Positions 40,158 to 53,600 of a DNA stretch of 64,000 nt are shown here, in pieces. The DNA comes from Gymnogyps californianus (taxonomy: Eukaryota; Chordata; Aves; Accipitriformes; Cathartidae): positions 41,634,502 to 41,698,501 of the forward strand of contig NC_059477.1 of the NCBI RefSeq assembly GCF_018139145.2. Reading direction: 5' to 3'. Numbering within the stretch: the first letter of the stretch is position 1; each line of letters begins with the position of its first letter. Both the position numbers and the translations under genes were made by a program. The notes below the pieces were generated by a model, which was given only the letters and a program-made list of their open reading frames with translations, made no database searches and had not been told where the DNA came from.

Positions 40158-43100
40158 CCACATCAAAGGGAACTCTGTATCTTCTATCACTGTTCAGATC
40201 CAGTACTGAATCAGATCGTAGTGCTTTGTATACTCGTTACGATCTTCCTCCGAGGACAGTCTTTACATCTGTGCAGAAGAGAATTAAAATACTTTTTTCC
40301 AGAGGATCCTAGTTAACCGTGACTATGACTGTATTTGTTGGTGCTGGTGATGTGCGGTTCCAATAGTTAAATGAAAGATAGTAGTATAGTCATAAGCAGT
40401 TTACACTGCAAGCAGCAATACTGACAAATGTATCCAAATGACTACTTAAGAATAAGGTTTGGGGGTTTTTTTGCAGTTAATACAGGCATTAATTGCAAAA
40501 TTAACTGCTTCCAATCTTAGCATAATTTACAAATGGTAGTTCTGCTTGTCTTGTTTCTACTTCTTCATATCATGTTTCCTTTAACTGTTACTTAAGCCAT
40601 AAGTATCTTTTGTCCTTCTTAGGAGCTGTCTTTGCTTGAAAACATGAATACTAGACGGTCATGTTTTTAAAACAAACCAAAACCAAAAACCAAATTTCCA
40701 CTGCAAGCTGTTTTAATGTTATAGTTAAGCTCACTGAACTGAGTACAGCATAGAAAAAGGATAAGACCTGATGTTCCACCGTTAGTGTGACAGGAAAAAA
40801 AAATGCCCCCAACTTCGAATTAAGCCGTACTTTTGAGAAATACCCTGAAACACTAGTTGTTACGCAAGGCTTGGATGCAGGGCCGGGGAGGTGGAGAGCT
40901 GTGGAAGTTTGTGTTTCGCAGCCGCGACACCTAGCGGTCACGGGCGCGAACACGAGTGCCTGGCCGTGGGTCTGGCGCGGGAGGTTCGTTAGGCCTTGCG
41001 CTCGCCTCTCCGGTGCTGGAGTTGGTGTCAGTCAGGCGCTTGTTGATAAGGGGTGATGTGGGGAAAATTGAAATCCTTTTTCAAAACTGCGCTGGCTTTT
41101 ACTTGTAACTGAGAGTTTTGCAAGTGAAGTTATCTTCCTTTTCATTTAAAAGCTTTAAAGTTTAATAGCGTTTGTGTTCAAGTGAACAGTTTAATATTGA
41201 TGGAGTTGCTTACTACAGAGGGTTTATGTTAGCAAAATCTTAAACAGCAAAACTGAGTAACATTACATCTTTTCAAAAATATAAACTATCTGAGAAACAT
41301 GAAACAACTTAGATTGTTTCTTTTGAACATATCCGAGCAGCTCAGAAAACTGAAAGTACTTGCCATAGAAAACTGAGATTTCAGAAAATAATTGGAATAC
41401 GATTTCCAATTACAGTACACTGAGCGTACTGCAAAGGAGGGAACCTCTTCAGTAGTCATGGCTTGAAGGCTTTCAGTTTGTTTATTAATAAATATCTGTA
41501 AAGACGAACAGCAGTAAAGTTCTGGGTTTTCTAATGTTTTGAATAAATTTTGTATTATGTATCTGAAATAGTCTGCAGATGCTGCATGTTGAGAGGCTTT
41601 GGAAGATAAGCAGTCATGTCTTTAAGGCATGAGAAGAGGAAAGGTTAATTTTTTTAAAAAACTTTTTGTTTTTCACAAACAGCATCCTCATCATTCATCT
41701 CTAAAGGAGGAGGTGTCAGATGTTGTACGTCAAAAGAAAAAGTATCTAAAGAAACCTAAAATAGAGTGTGTAGTAACTCCTCAACAGCCCTCTGCTGAGC
41801 CCTTGCCTGTTATCAACAAAAGTGATATTAAACAGTATGACTTCCACAGTTCAGATGAAGATGAGTTCCCGCAGGTAATACTCTGTTACGAAATCTCAGC
41901 GTACAGAAGGTAGAAATTTCAGTTGCCTGTAACTTGGCCAGTCTAGCTTGAAATGGAGAATAACTCTGTTGGACAGTGGATATATGTATAAAAGATACTT
42001 GCATAAACTATGAGTTTGTTTTCTTCTTCTAAGCTATTCTTCAGAGAAGCTTGCATTTGATACATAAATGTGGCAGTTCATATTGTATAAATATAAACTT
42101 GTATAATAAAATTATATAAACGTGGCTGTTGGAAGAATGACTTTGCTTTCTGGTCTAGGTACCCTCACCAGTATCAGAAGCAGAAGAAGAAAATGATCCT
42201 GATGGAGCTTGTGCTTTCAGGAGAAGAGCAGGATGCCAGTATTATGCTGTAAGACTATCTGCTGTTGGATTTTGTTATGTTGAGGTTCTTTTTTTTTCCA
42301 AATTGAGATTGGCATAGTGCTAATGTAATAGTTCTTCTGTTCCCGCTTTCACCACCAAAGCTTTAATGATTTGGTGAATCCAAAGACAATAATTTTCAGT
42401 CTTCACGAGAATTATTCTCATTGTACTGTTCCTCTGTGGTTACCTGAAGGTAATATAATGTGTTGCCTGCAGACCAATTCAGCCACTGTTAAGAAGGGAG
42501 AGATTTTTTTGTCTCCCTCAGTTTTCTTAGCACGTCCTTTCTTCCCAGCTTGTAGAGCTCGTTAGAGTTAGATACTAGTTGTCCCAGTTCTCAGACCTGC
42601 TGGGAGATCCCACTGGGGCATTGAGTAGAGTCTGCTATTGAAGCAGAGGGGTATAATCTGTTGAGGATTTTTTCATATAGTTAAGTCAAAATTTTCTTTT
42701 GAAATCAGTGCAAACTGTAGGAATATTGAAAAACATTAGGTTGCAATTGCAAGAATGTGCAGAGGACAGAGACTAATTTTAGACGTCCTGTCATCATCTC
42801 AGAACCACTGACAGTGAAATTTTTTTGCCAAGCGTGTGCTTATAGATGGGGCGCTTTAGGCTGCAGAGGCCCAAGAAAGGCAACACAACACTATAATGGG
42901 TCTGGCTTTTCTTTGCTTGCTTCCCATGGGAAGAATGAAGTTACATGACAAAATAATTGTGTAGCCTTTAAAGCCACTTATAGAGAAGTCATTTAGTCAC
43001 TAGGTAGGCTGTTTCAGAAGCCCAAACATCCCCCAGAATACTCAAATTATAGCATGGGCATCTCATACAAGTTGTACTGAAAGTTCTTTGCACAGGTCAG

Positions 43101-44558
43101 ATGTGTGCTGGCACCTGCTACTGTGCCTGCTTTGCAGTGTCCTGCTGTGTTGTAGTCACTTCCAGAATACCACAGACGACTCAGTCTTTCCAAGAATATG
43201 TCAATATTTTTAACTGCTCCTCTTTGAGATTTATTAGTGGGTTATTTAAGATAATAATTGTCTGTTTGCCACCCATTTTTGGTGTGGCCTCTTAACTTAC
43301 TTGTTCTTTCAGTTTGAGGATTTTTTTTTTTTTTTACCTGTTGGTTGCTAATCTAGTCACCTTTTCTGCTTAGCTCCAGAGGGTTAGCTGAAGCTTCTCT
43401 CTTGTGTGGAATTTATCCTACTTTTTTCCTCCTTAGCCTGTGAGTTAACTCCTTTGCCAAAAGAAGTTGAGACGACTGAAAACTTGTATTTTCATTCTTT
43501 TCTGTTACTTTTCCGTTGCTGTTTAGAAGCAAGTTATTTAACAGCCTTAATGTTAGCCTTTTAGGTTTTCTCAACTACGAAGCCATTTGAGTTTTGATTA
43601 ACTCTTAACATAAATTGACTGAATCTACAGCACTACTGTTGCCGTAGGTTTAACCAGATCACAAAAATTGATTATTTTAATGAATATTTATTAACCTGTC
43701 ATATAAGACATTTCAGACAGCACACAGCATTTCTGCTTGTACAGATTGTGCAGTTTTGAGTTCATAATAATAACAAAGATATTAGTGGAGTAATAAAAAT
43801 GCCTTAAGGTAAGCTGATAGGGGAAATACACTGTCAAGATCCGGTAATTGAATGCTGTGTATTGGAACAAAGGCCACTCAGATCAGCGACTGTTATCTTT
43901 GGCAGTATGTGTTTCATGAGTAAAACTAAACTGCAAATTTAGGAACCCCTTTTGAAATTACCTACACAGTTAGGTTGCGAGCTATCTGAGATGGGAATTG
44001 TTGTCACTTTGCTTTGTGCAGCTGGTGATTCAGTGGGATCTTTGATAAATCAACAGGCCGCTTGGTATTTCCTTTGTCACAATAAGTACTAAAAGTGTTC
44101 TTCTATAGCGTGATACTTAGCACTGGAGTTGTGCATATAGTTTTGAGGTATTTCTATAAATTATTTTTCATAAACTCATTTTTACAGACAAAAGCTTTTA
44201 TGCTGCTGACCCTTACTAGCAGGATTAGAAAAACTCATGAGAAGGATAGGCCCTCAACTGATTACAAAACATAGTCAAGGTGCAGCCTTGCCTGCAGGAA
44301 GGTCCTTCAGCTTCTAAGAGCCTAAAGCTCAGAGGCTGCAACAAGAGAAGAATTGCTTCCTGTGTTTTATATCTTGTGATGAATCACCAAAAGAGCCGTT
44401 ATCAGACAGGAGGTACTGGGCCAGATGGACCTGTGCTTCTTGATAGAATGAATTACTTCTGGCTTGTTCTATATTTTGGTTGTGGCATCTAATTTTATGA
44501 CTAATCAAGGAAAGAGGATTTTCCACTTCATGAATTCATGTGGTGGTGGTTTTGTTTT

Positions 44559-44619
<61 letters not shown>

Positions 44620-47600
44620 TTCCAAGTTTTTATGATCTGAGCATAATAATCAAGTGGTAGCTCTGTGGGCATTTTCAGCATTTTCTATACTGTAGCCTGT
44701 GCATGATAATCACTTAGTAGTAACCTAATCAAAGTATATACTCTAAATGAGTCCAAAATTGCCTTTTCTTTTTTCTTTACAGCCTCGTTTGGACCAAACT
44801 AATTCTTCATATGAAAACTCAGAATTGGCAGAATTGGACAAACTGAGGTTCAGGCATTGCCTTACAACCCTTACAATTCCAAGAAGATGTATAGGATTTG
44901 CAAGAAGACGAATTGGCAGGGGTGGAAGGTACAGTTGCGTTATTTTTACTCTTCATTCCCCTTCAAAGGATAAAAGTATTAGAAAGAGATAGTTAAACTA
45001 ACGTCCTTTTTTCGTCCTCTTTAATCAGGGTTATAATGGACCGAATATCCACAGAACATGATCCTGTCTTGAGACAGATTGACCCGGAAATGCTGAACAG
45101 TTTTTCAAGCTCTTCCCAGACTTTAGACTTTTCTTCTAATTTTTCACGGACCAATGCTTCCAATAAACGTTGTGAAAACAGACTGTCCCTTTCTGAAATA
45201 CTAAGCAATATCAGATCATGTCGACTGCAGTGTTTTCAGCCAAGGCTACTAAATCTACAGGACAGTGATAGCGAAGAATGTACCTCAAGGAAACCAGGGC
45301 AGACTGTGAATAATAAAAGAGTCTCTGCAGCATCTGTAGCTTTATTGAACACCAGCAAGAATGGCATATCAGGTAGGCAAGGATTTGAATTCTGGAACTT
45401 AAAATACTGAATTCCAGTGGTTTTACTTGTGACTGGACTGATAACATCTTCAGCAGTGATGTGTACCTAAACCAAAGATACAAACTAATTATTTTGTATT
45501 TCTCAGAATATACAGAAATTTTCCACAAACAGTCCTCTTCCTCCTGCTTTTATTACAGTTTCAATAGAATCTTGATAAAGTGCTGGACTCAAACACGCAT
45601 TATTCAAAGGAGGGATTCTGCTCGTATGTAAGAATTGCTTAGGTGTGATTGAGTCTTAAAGACTTTAATTGGTCTAATCTTGTTTAAGGAGAGAAGAATG
45701 CTCTTTATAAATGCAAAAGAAAAGCAGTTGGTTCCTGGGGGGGGGTGGGGGGTGGGGGGGTGTTTGATGTCATTTTTGTTGTCGGAGTTTTTCTTTTTAA
45801 ATCTTGCCAAAACATCTCAGAAAACCAGTAGTAAGTTAGTAAGCATACTGAGCAGGCATGAAGAAGTCTGAAAACAGCGCTTTCTGTTGATATCTGTCAT
45901 AGTAAAAATTGTGACGCTGGAAGCATCCAGTGATGCACCTTCTCTTGATTTTTTTTTTTTTTTCAGAAAATCATCAGCCACTGATTAAGTGTGATAGGAG
46001 ATTGCCTTTTCCCTTAAATGTCATCTCTAACTCTCATAGCCAGTGCAGCCGTCTCTTACCATTCAGCTTTATGACCTCATAGCTCCAGATAAGCAAGACA
46101 GCCATTCACACATAAACAGTTTTACATTTAAAAAAAGAAAAAGTTTCTTGTAGTATCTTCACAAGACTGTAAAATATACACAGCACTTCTGATCTTTGTA
46201 GACCCTTTGTTAGCGATTTGGGTATAGAAGCACTAAAGTTGGAATAAAAGCCACCAAAAGAAAAAATTGCTTTAAGCTTAATTAGCAGTCTTTACATCAC
46301 TTGCTTCATGTACTAGGAGTTGTAATTGCATAAGTTTTAATGTTGCCACTTCTTCATAATCTTAAAAGGCTGTATGACTCTTTAAAAAGCTGAACAATTG
46401 GAGATATGCCAAAAGAGGTCTTCGGCCAAGCATCAACAAGCATTTGAGTATTTTCCTACTCTATTGTGTATATACAGAATTAGGTATTGTAAAACAGCAT
46501 AATTAGATAATATAATAGGCTGATTCTGAATTCCATAATTAACTTTATACGGACATGGAATGGTCAGTCTCTCAAAGTCAGTTGCAGGATTGGGTATTTA
46601 ATCTTCAATAACATACCTTTAGAATTCATGTGTAGAAATTGAATTTCTTGAAGACAAAAGCAGTTTTCTCTGTTACGGTTTTAAAAGACTGAGCATTAGC
46701 TTATTAAGTAACATCAGTGTAGTAATGACACAAGCACAGAATATTTATTCCAGCCTAATACTTTTATAACTTTTCAGTATAGTCATTGCAACCTTTATGT
46801 TGTGTTCTCTCTCATGCAAAGATTTGCACAAGAATATTTTTCTGCTGTATGAAGAGAACAGACATAATTTGCTATGGTCATATTTTGTATAATTTTTTTT
46901 TTGTAAGGAGCTTGAAGGTCTGGAGAGCTGCACCTGTAGCAGAAAGGGGCAGTTTTGTGTGATGGGATTATTGATAAGCATGAGGAGATGTCTTGTTAAA
47001 GCAAATGCAGAAAATAGAAAGGAATACTATTTGTCAGAGTTAAGGATGTGAAACATAGACTGTAAGCTGTAAAGAACAACGAAGAATTTGCTGGTAGCTG
47101 TTTATGTAACAAGTAATACTGCAAGATTACTGTTTGCCTGAATAAAGTATGATAACACCAAGGTAAGGAAAGTTGCTTAAAAAGATACAGGTTAAGTTGA
47201 TTATTTTTTCTGTAGAATTTTTTATGATAATGTAATAAATACCAATCGATTATTTAAGGATTAGCTAGATGTTAAACTTTGAGGCTTTGAATTCTGCTCT
47301 GGGGAGACTTCCCACCTCGCCCCGACAGTGGAGTCTGCCTAAAAAACTAGGAGAATATTTTGGGATGGAAGCAGACATATCTGATTTTAATAGTATATGA
47401 AGAAATGAATGAAGGAAAAAGGTTGAAGAGATTTGTGAAGTCTCCACACCTGGCTTCAGTATAAATGAAGATTTGCAGCAGTGGAAGAAAATGCCAGTAG
47501 CTATAGGAAAGATGGCACGTAATGAGAAAACAGAAATGACAACAGTGTTGAATAGTATATGCAGGGAAAGGGGCCCTGTGTTTTGGTAGGGAACTGTGTA

Positions 47601-50600
47601 TACATAAAAAAAAAAAAAAAGTCAGCCCTTCCTAATTCAGGTAATACCATCGACAAGAATAAAAACCTAAATTGTTGGTGCTACATGGCAAACTAATGAC
47701 AGACCCGATACACACACGTGGACTAGCACTCATGTACTTCAGGATTTGCACTGTTAGGGAAAGAGAACTAAAGGAGAGGATAGAGAAATATGCATTTTAA
47801 TGATGGCAGAGACTACGGAGAAATATCTAAAAAAATGCATAAAAACAAATCTGATGGATCTAAGCCACTTTGTAGAGGAATAGTAATTAACTTCTGTTAC
47901 ATAATTTTAGAAATCATCTGAAGAATACATTTAGATTAGAATAGAGATCACTCAGTAGTTGAAGGACATTATGCAGGGAAATCTATGGTTATGGAAGACC
48001 TTTTCTTTTTCCAGATTTAAATTACAAAACAGATCCTGTAATTCTGGTAAAGCATCAGATGCAGTAGAAACCGAATTCTTCACCAGATAACTGAGCCAGC
48101 AAGAGGCACTGCTGTTAGATTTTCTTGTTAGTAAATAGTGAGTAGATTTTAAAAGGGCTGGTCAAAGTCTGGTTGTGCATTAAATGAGCACAGGTACTAT
48201 CACTGCATTTACTAAAGTAATTCTGTTTGGGAGATGATTGTTGAAATCAGTTGATTTTATAACACGCTTACCTGTAAGCATAACGCTGCCTCTAGAGGAA
48301 ACAATGACAGTAGTTAAACTGATTGTTTTTGGTTTTTTTTCTTTTAGTTTAGAGAAGACTTGGAGTTGCTTGCTTTGGTTTTCGGTGCACAAGAATATTT
48401 AAAGTTACCTCTGCATTATATTTTTCACTTGTATTAATAAAGCAACTCTTACTCTGGTATTTCCTCAAATGCTAGGCATTGTACAAACAGAAAGAAAGAC
48501 TTCTTTTAAAAATGTGTGACTAGTCTTTTCTTGAAAGTGCCTAATCAGTGCATGAATAAAGAACCACTGTTTCAAGCTAAATTACTCTTTGCTCATGTTA
48601 TAAGAACTGCAAATGGGAAAACTGAATTTGAGGAACTTGAAGAGACAAGGTCACTGAAACAGTCTGATCCCTTTGATCAGTTGTGCAAACTTTTTGTAGT
48701 CTGACACACTCTGTCTGGAAAAGGAAGCTAGTCTCTTTGCCAGAGACACTTCCAGAAGAATTCTCTGTTTAATCTAAAATGAGATAAACTGATGAGCTAG
48801 GGATAGAACTGATCATCAGGAGAGATGATGGAGGAAGGAAGTTACCAGGAATTTGTAGAAGGTACTACTTACGACAGCTAAGTAATACTTAACTTGCGTG
48901 CTGAATTCCTAGAGTGCAACTCAGCTGATTTTTGGGACTGAAGTAAGAAGTAGGCTTTAGGCAAGATCTTCAGCAATTTGCAGTACAGTCAGTATGTTGC
49001 ATTTGGCTTCCAGTCTGCTTCAGCTGCCAGTTCCAGTGACCTGCTCAAACAGTTATCTGTTTAGTTACCATGTACCTAGATAGAAAAGACAACTGTCTGT
49101 GATGGCATTCTCAGTTGGAAGAATTTTGCTTATGGAACAAGCTTTTACCTTTTAGAGGTGGTTTTTTTTTTTTTTTCCAAAATTAACTACCATGTAGAAG
49201 TAATTAATGAAGTACCACTTTTGGGGCAGCCTGAAAGATGATCTTTGATTAAAGCCTTCAAATCCTAAGAGAAGTGACATAATAATCCAAACCAAAGCTG
49301 TCAAGGAGGAGAGAAGCCTGGAAGACTTAATTTCACATTGACTTTTTTTTACCCTGTTCTGTTGTAGTATTTCAGTATGGTCAGGCTATGGTAAAATAGA
49401 AAATCCTGATATTCAGCAGTGAAAGCTAAAATTCTGGTAAATGGAACCTTTTATAAGAAGTATAGAACACTTGCCCTTAACTATGACCTTAAAGGCTACC
49501 TTGGGACATGGTAGAGGTTTGCTGGTTTTTTCTCTGGGACCCTTCAGTTGTTTGATCTGGCAGAAGCAAATGATATTAAATGTGTTAATGAACATCTGCT
49601 GTTCTATAACAAGGCTAACAGCTGGGTCAGTCTTGACCACTGAATAAATACCTGGTGATAGGTAGTGAACTGAGTGGAATTTAAACACGTAAAGGCAGAG
49701 TAAGCAATTTTTAACACTACTATGGTAGTCCCTGTACCTTGTAATAGAGATTGAAAACATAGAATTGATATGTAGGCTAAATTAGATGATCCTCTGATGT
49801 AGAGACTGCTTTCTATATTATGCCTTTACAGTCCATAGAAGAATGCAACTGACTCTAGACAAATACCCCTGTACTGCAGACAAATAATAGCTAATTACGG
49901 CTAAATGCAATTTAGATATTTCTTTGTGCCGTATAAGCTTGTTCTAAAACATTTTTTTATAAAACAAAAGACATGTTCTGGAATTTGTTACGTCAGAACT
50001 TAAAAATAGAAATACATATATATGTATGTTCCATAATGCTGTTCTTGGCTCTGTTGCCTCTAGTAATGCAACACGTTTTGGGAGACTGTTGTGAAGGAAC
50101 TTAGCAGGTTTAGCTGACTGAACTTGAAGATTCTTATCTATTACAAGCACTTAAAGAGGAAGAAAGTAAAGCTGAACGTGAAATAAATTTGATTTTAGAA
50201 TATGTTGGAAATGATGATAAAATCCCTAGGATCTAATAGGAGTAACTGTATAAGTCACTGGATTTCTAAGTGCCCTCCTAACGTGGTTGAAGCCTCTTTT
50301 AATAATGTAGCTGTAGAGAAGAAGTTTCAGTACTAACTTCTAAACGGTCACAGTCTTCATTTTGGTATTTATTCAGAATGGAATTTCAGGGCAACTGCGA
50401 GTACTACAACTAGTAAATGAAAGAGCCAGACCCTGAAAGATAGATGACTTCATATTTTAATATTAGCTCAGTGTCTCTGGGTAAGATGATATTGCTGCAG
50501 AATCCAGGTGTTTGAGATGAATGACAGCTTCAGTCTTTTGAAAAATACAGTTCAGAATAAACTGCTGAAATGTAGTTAATGGGAATCTTTGAAAAGTGAA

Positions 50601-53600
50601 TTCTCTTTTTACTTTCTCCTAGGAGAACTTGGTTCTCAGGTTAGCATCAACTGCACAAAACTTGGGTTTTAACATGAAACGCTTGACAGTATTTTCAGTT
50701 TATCGAGTGTGCTGTTCCTTGGGGTGAGAATATTGAGAACAGCTTTTCTGACTTCACCATTCCCTTCACTTGTTGAGAGTATGATACTACTGGGGTTGCA
50801 TTAACCTGGTTCTCAAAAATAAACAAATGTACTATGTCACTCTTAAACTCTTCCTCCATTTAAAAAAAAATTCATTGGTGGAGAAAATACTGTTCAGGTG
50901 AAACTTAAGAATTTCCTTCAGGGGAAAAAAAAAAGTGAAATAGGAAGGTCAGACTGGATTTGCTAAATAAACAGTGCTTTGATATTTGCAAACATTTACT
51001 AAGTTTTAGATCTGGAGATTAGCTTTGTCATTGTATATTAGTTTCTAGTCCTTTGAAGTGAGGGTTGGTATAGAGCTGTATACAAACTATTTGAATATAT
51101 GAATTCTGGTTGTGCTGTTGAAGTAGGTGTTCTCGAATGCCAGGCGTATGCTGCCTTTACAGAGTCCCTTCTGGTGTCAGAGAAAAGGACGATAATAAGG
51201 GACTGTAGGAAGGGAAGTGGTACAGGAGTAGACTGGGAGAGATGATGTCCAGCTCAGCCCTGTGTACTTCTTCCTCAGCTATGATTTTTAGGTCATGCTT
51301 GTTTTCTGAAAGCCAGGAAAAAATTTCTTTAAGCTTTTGCTTAAAGCTACTGGAGAGAAAACCACCAAAGATAGAAACTGCTTCAAAGCGATGAAAGCTA
51401 TGAATTCTTTTGTTTATAAATTGATTCAATGCTAAAAGAACACAACAAACAAATTTAGCTTGACCTCTCCTTTACATAAGAATGTATGAAGATGTTTGCA
51501 AGCTTCTAACACAATGCATGTTGTCTTCAACCACTTGTTACCCAACATGGATGCACTCTTGTGTTTTAGATGTATTTGTTTTGTGCAGGCCTGTTTAACA
51601 CTTGCTTCACTTTCTTTTCTGTAGTAACAGGGGGTATCACAGAGGAACAATTTCAGACACATCAACAGCAGTTAGTTCAAATGCAGAGGCAACAACTTGC
51701 TCAGCTTCAGCAGAAACAGCAATCACAGCATTCCTCACAACAGACACATCCGAAAGCACAGGTAATGCACTTTAAATGTTGTCAGATGCTGATCTCTTCC
51801 TTTTTGCTTACTGTGTTTTTCATCTCTCTTATAAGCTAAATATAACATCTCAGTAAATATGTTAAATTTTAGAATGAATGTAGAATGCCTTTGGGCAAGA
51901 TGCTTTTCCAGTTTGCTGTATAGTGCCCGGAAGGCAACTTACGCTGTAGCTAGCACAAATACCTTGCTTTCATTTTTCTATTTGGAGTGAGATAGTATAT
52001 TAAGTTTCAACATCAAAACTTGTTGCCTTTTTTTTTTAAGTTGTATGTCATGGCTGCATTTTAAAAGTTGAGTAAGAGACTTCATATTTTAATGTTAGTT
52101 GTGTCGACAGAGTTGGTCAGTGTAGAAATAGCCAGTGCTCTGTCAAGTCATACTATTTTCACTGGTTTTATCCTCCTTTGTGTAAGTGCTCTGAAGAGAC
52201 TCCTTTATTAAAACTACTTTATGAGGTAATGTTTTCTGTTATGAGCAGATGATCAGTGAGTACTAAAAATTGGTAGCTTCTGAGAAGAAAAATGTAGTTT
52301 TGCATATTTAATTTGATTCCTTCCCCCTCCCCATCCCCAGTGTTACTACTTGTGATTCTTTTAGAAGACAGATTTTTCCTTTGTAATGCCTTGCAAGGGG
52401 AGAATATGTGTTTTTCTGTTGAGCTTAGTTTTCTGTTAGTTTCTTACTAAGAAAATATAAAAGCTGTTGCTGTTGTCTATTACTAGGAAAACTTATTTTA
52501 CTTTGAGTGTGTTATATCTAATTGCCAGTGCTGTTTGTCCCTTCCCCTCAGTGTTTTCTGCTTTGGTTAATTGGGGATTCTGTATTGGCAGTTACCGATT
52601 ACGTTTTTTGTAAGTGTAAAGATGCAATACCAGCATATTTAAACAAAAGGAATGAATTTTGGATTTTTAGGACACTCTGAATGTCTATGCAAAGTAATTT
52701 TCTTAGTTAATATAAAATGAAATTGCAGAATGATACATTTTGCCATTGCAGGGTGTCTTTTCAGTACTTACCATTCTTTCAGAGAAACTGGACTAATAAG
52801 AAGACGTGTACTTCCAGAATGCGGTGGGCAATTACGCTGTGGTACAAATTACTCTGTGAGAATGAATGTACCATAAATACTGAAAATTCTTTAGACTTGC
52901 AGTTGCAGTGTATTTGCTGCCTGGAGACAGAAGAGAGAAGGAAACTTAAGGCATACTCGTTTTCTTAGAGGAAACTTCTCAAACACATAGAATCACAGAA
53001 TGGTTTGGGTTGGAAGGGACCTTAAAGATCACCCAGTTCCAACCCCCCTGCCACGGGCAGGGACACCTTCCACTAGACCAGGTTGCTCAAAGCCCCATCC
53101 AGCCTGGCCTTGAACGCTTCCAGGGATGGATGGGGCGTCCACAGCTTCTCCAGGCAGCCTGTGCCAGTGCCTCACCACCCTCACAGTGAAGAACTCTTCC
53201 TGACATCTGGTCTAAATCTCCCCTCTTTCAGTTTAAAGCCATTAGCCCTCACCTGATCACTACACTCCCTGATAAAGAGTCCCTCCCCAGCTTTCCTGTA
53301 GGCCCCCTTTAAGTACTGGAAGGCCGCTATAAGGTCTCCTCGGAGCCTTCTCTTCTCCAGGCTGAACAACACATGATGAAAGTGACCTGTCGTGCTAAGA
53401 ACCGCATTTGCCATTGACTGACTGAATTGGGCAGGACTTACTCAACACTCATTTGGACACTAATTTTCAACTTTTCATCAGACTTGTGATATGGAAATAT
53501 TTAATGTTACAATGCGTTAGATTACATTTAGAAGATGTATTTATTTGCTGATAACCATGCATTATAGCAATCCTAATGTGGTATTTCATTTTGTACTTGG

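Larger units (their letters stand above)
39035..41682 (+). other. EPC2: EPC2 intron 6 (2.6 kb)
   Basis: Contains an uninterrupted run of 30 A at 40123-40152 and an unexpected CpG-rich patch at about 40870-41050 in otherwise AT-rich sequence. No coding sequence is recognised. Acceptor TTTCACAAACAG|CATCCT. Confidence 0.95.

Noticed and set aside
53181..53414. 77-codon - strand frame
   Set aside because: Mostly CR1 3'-region sequence, not a host gene.
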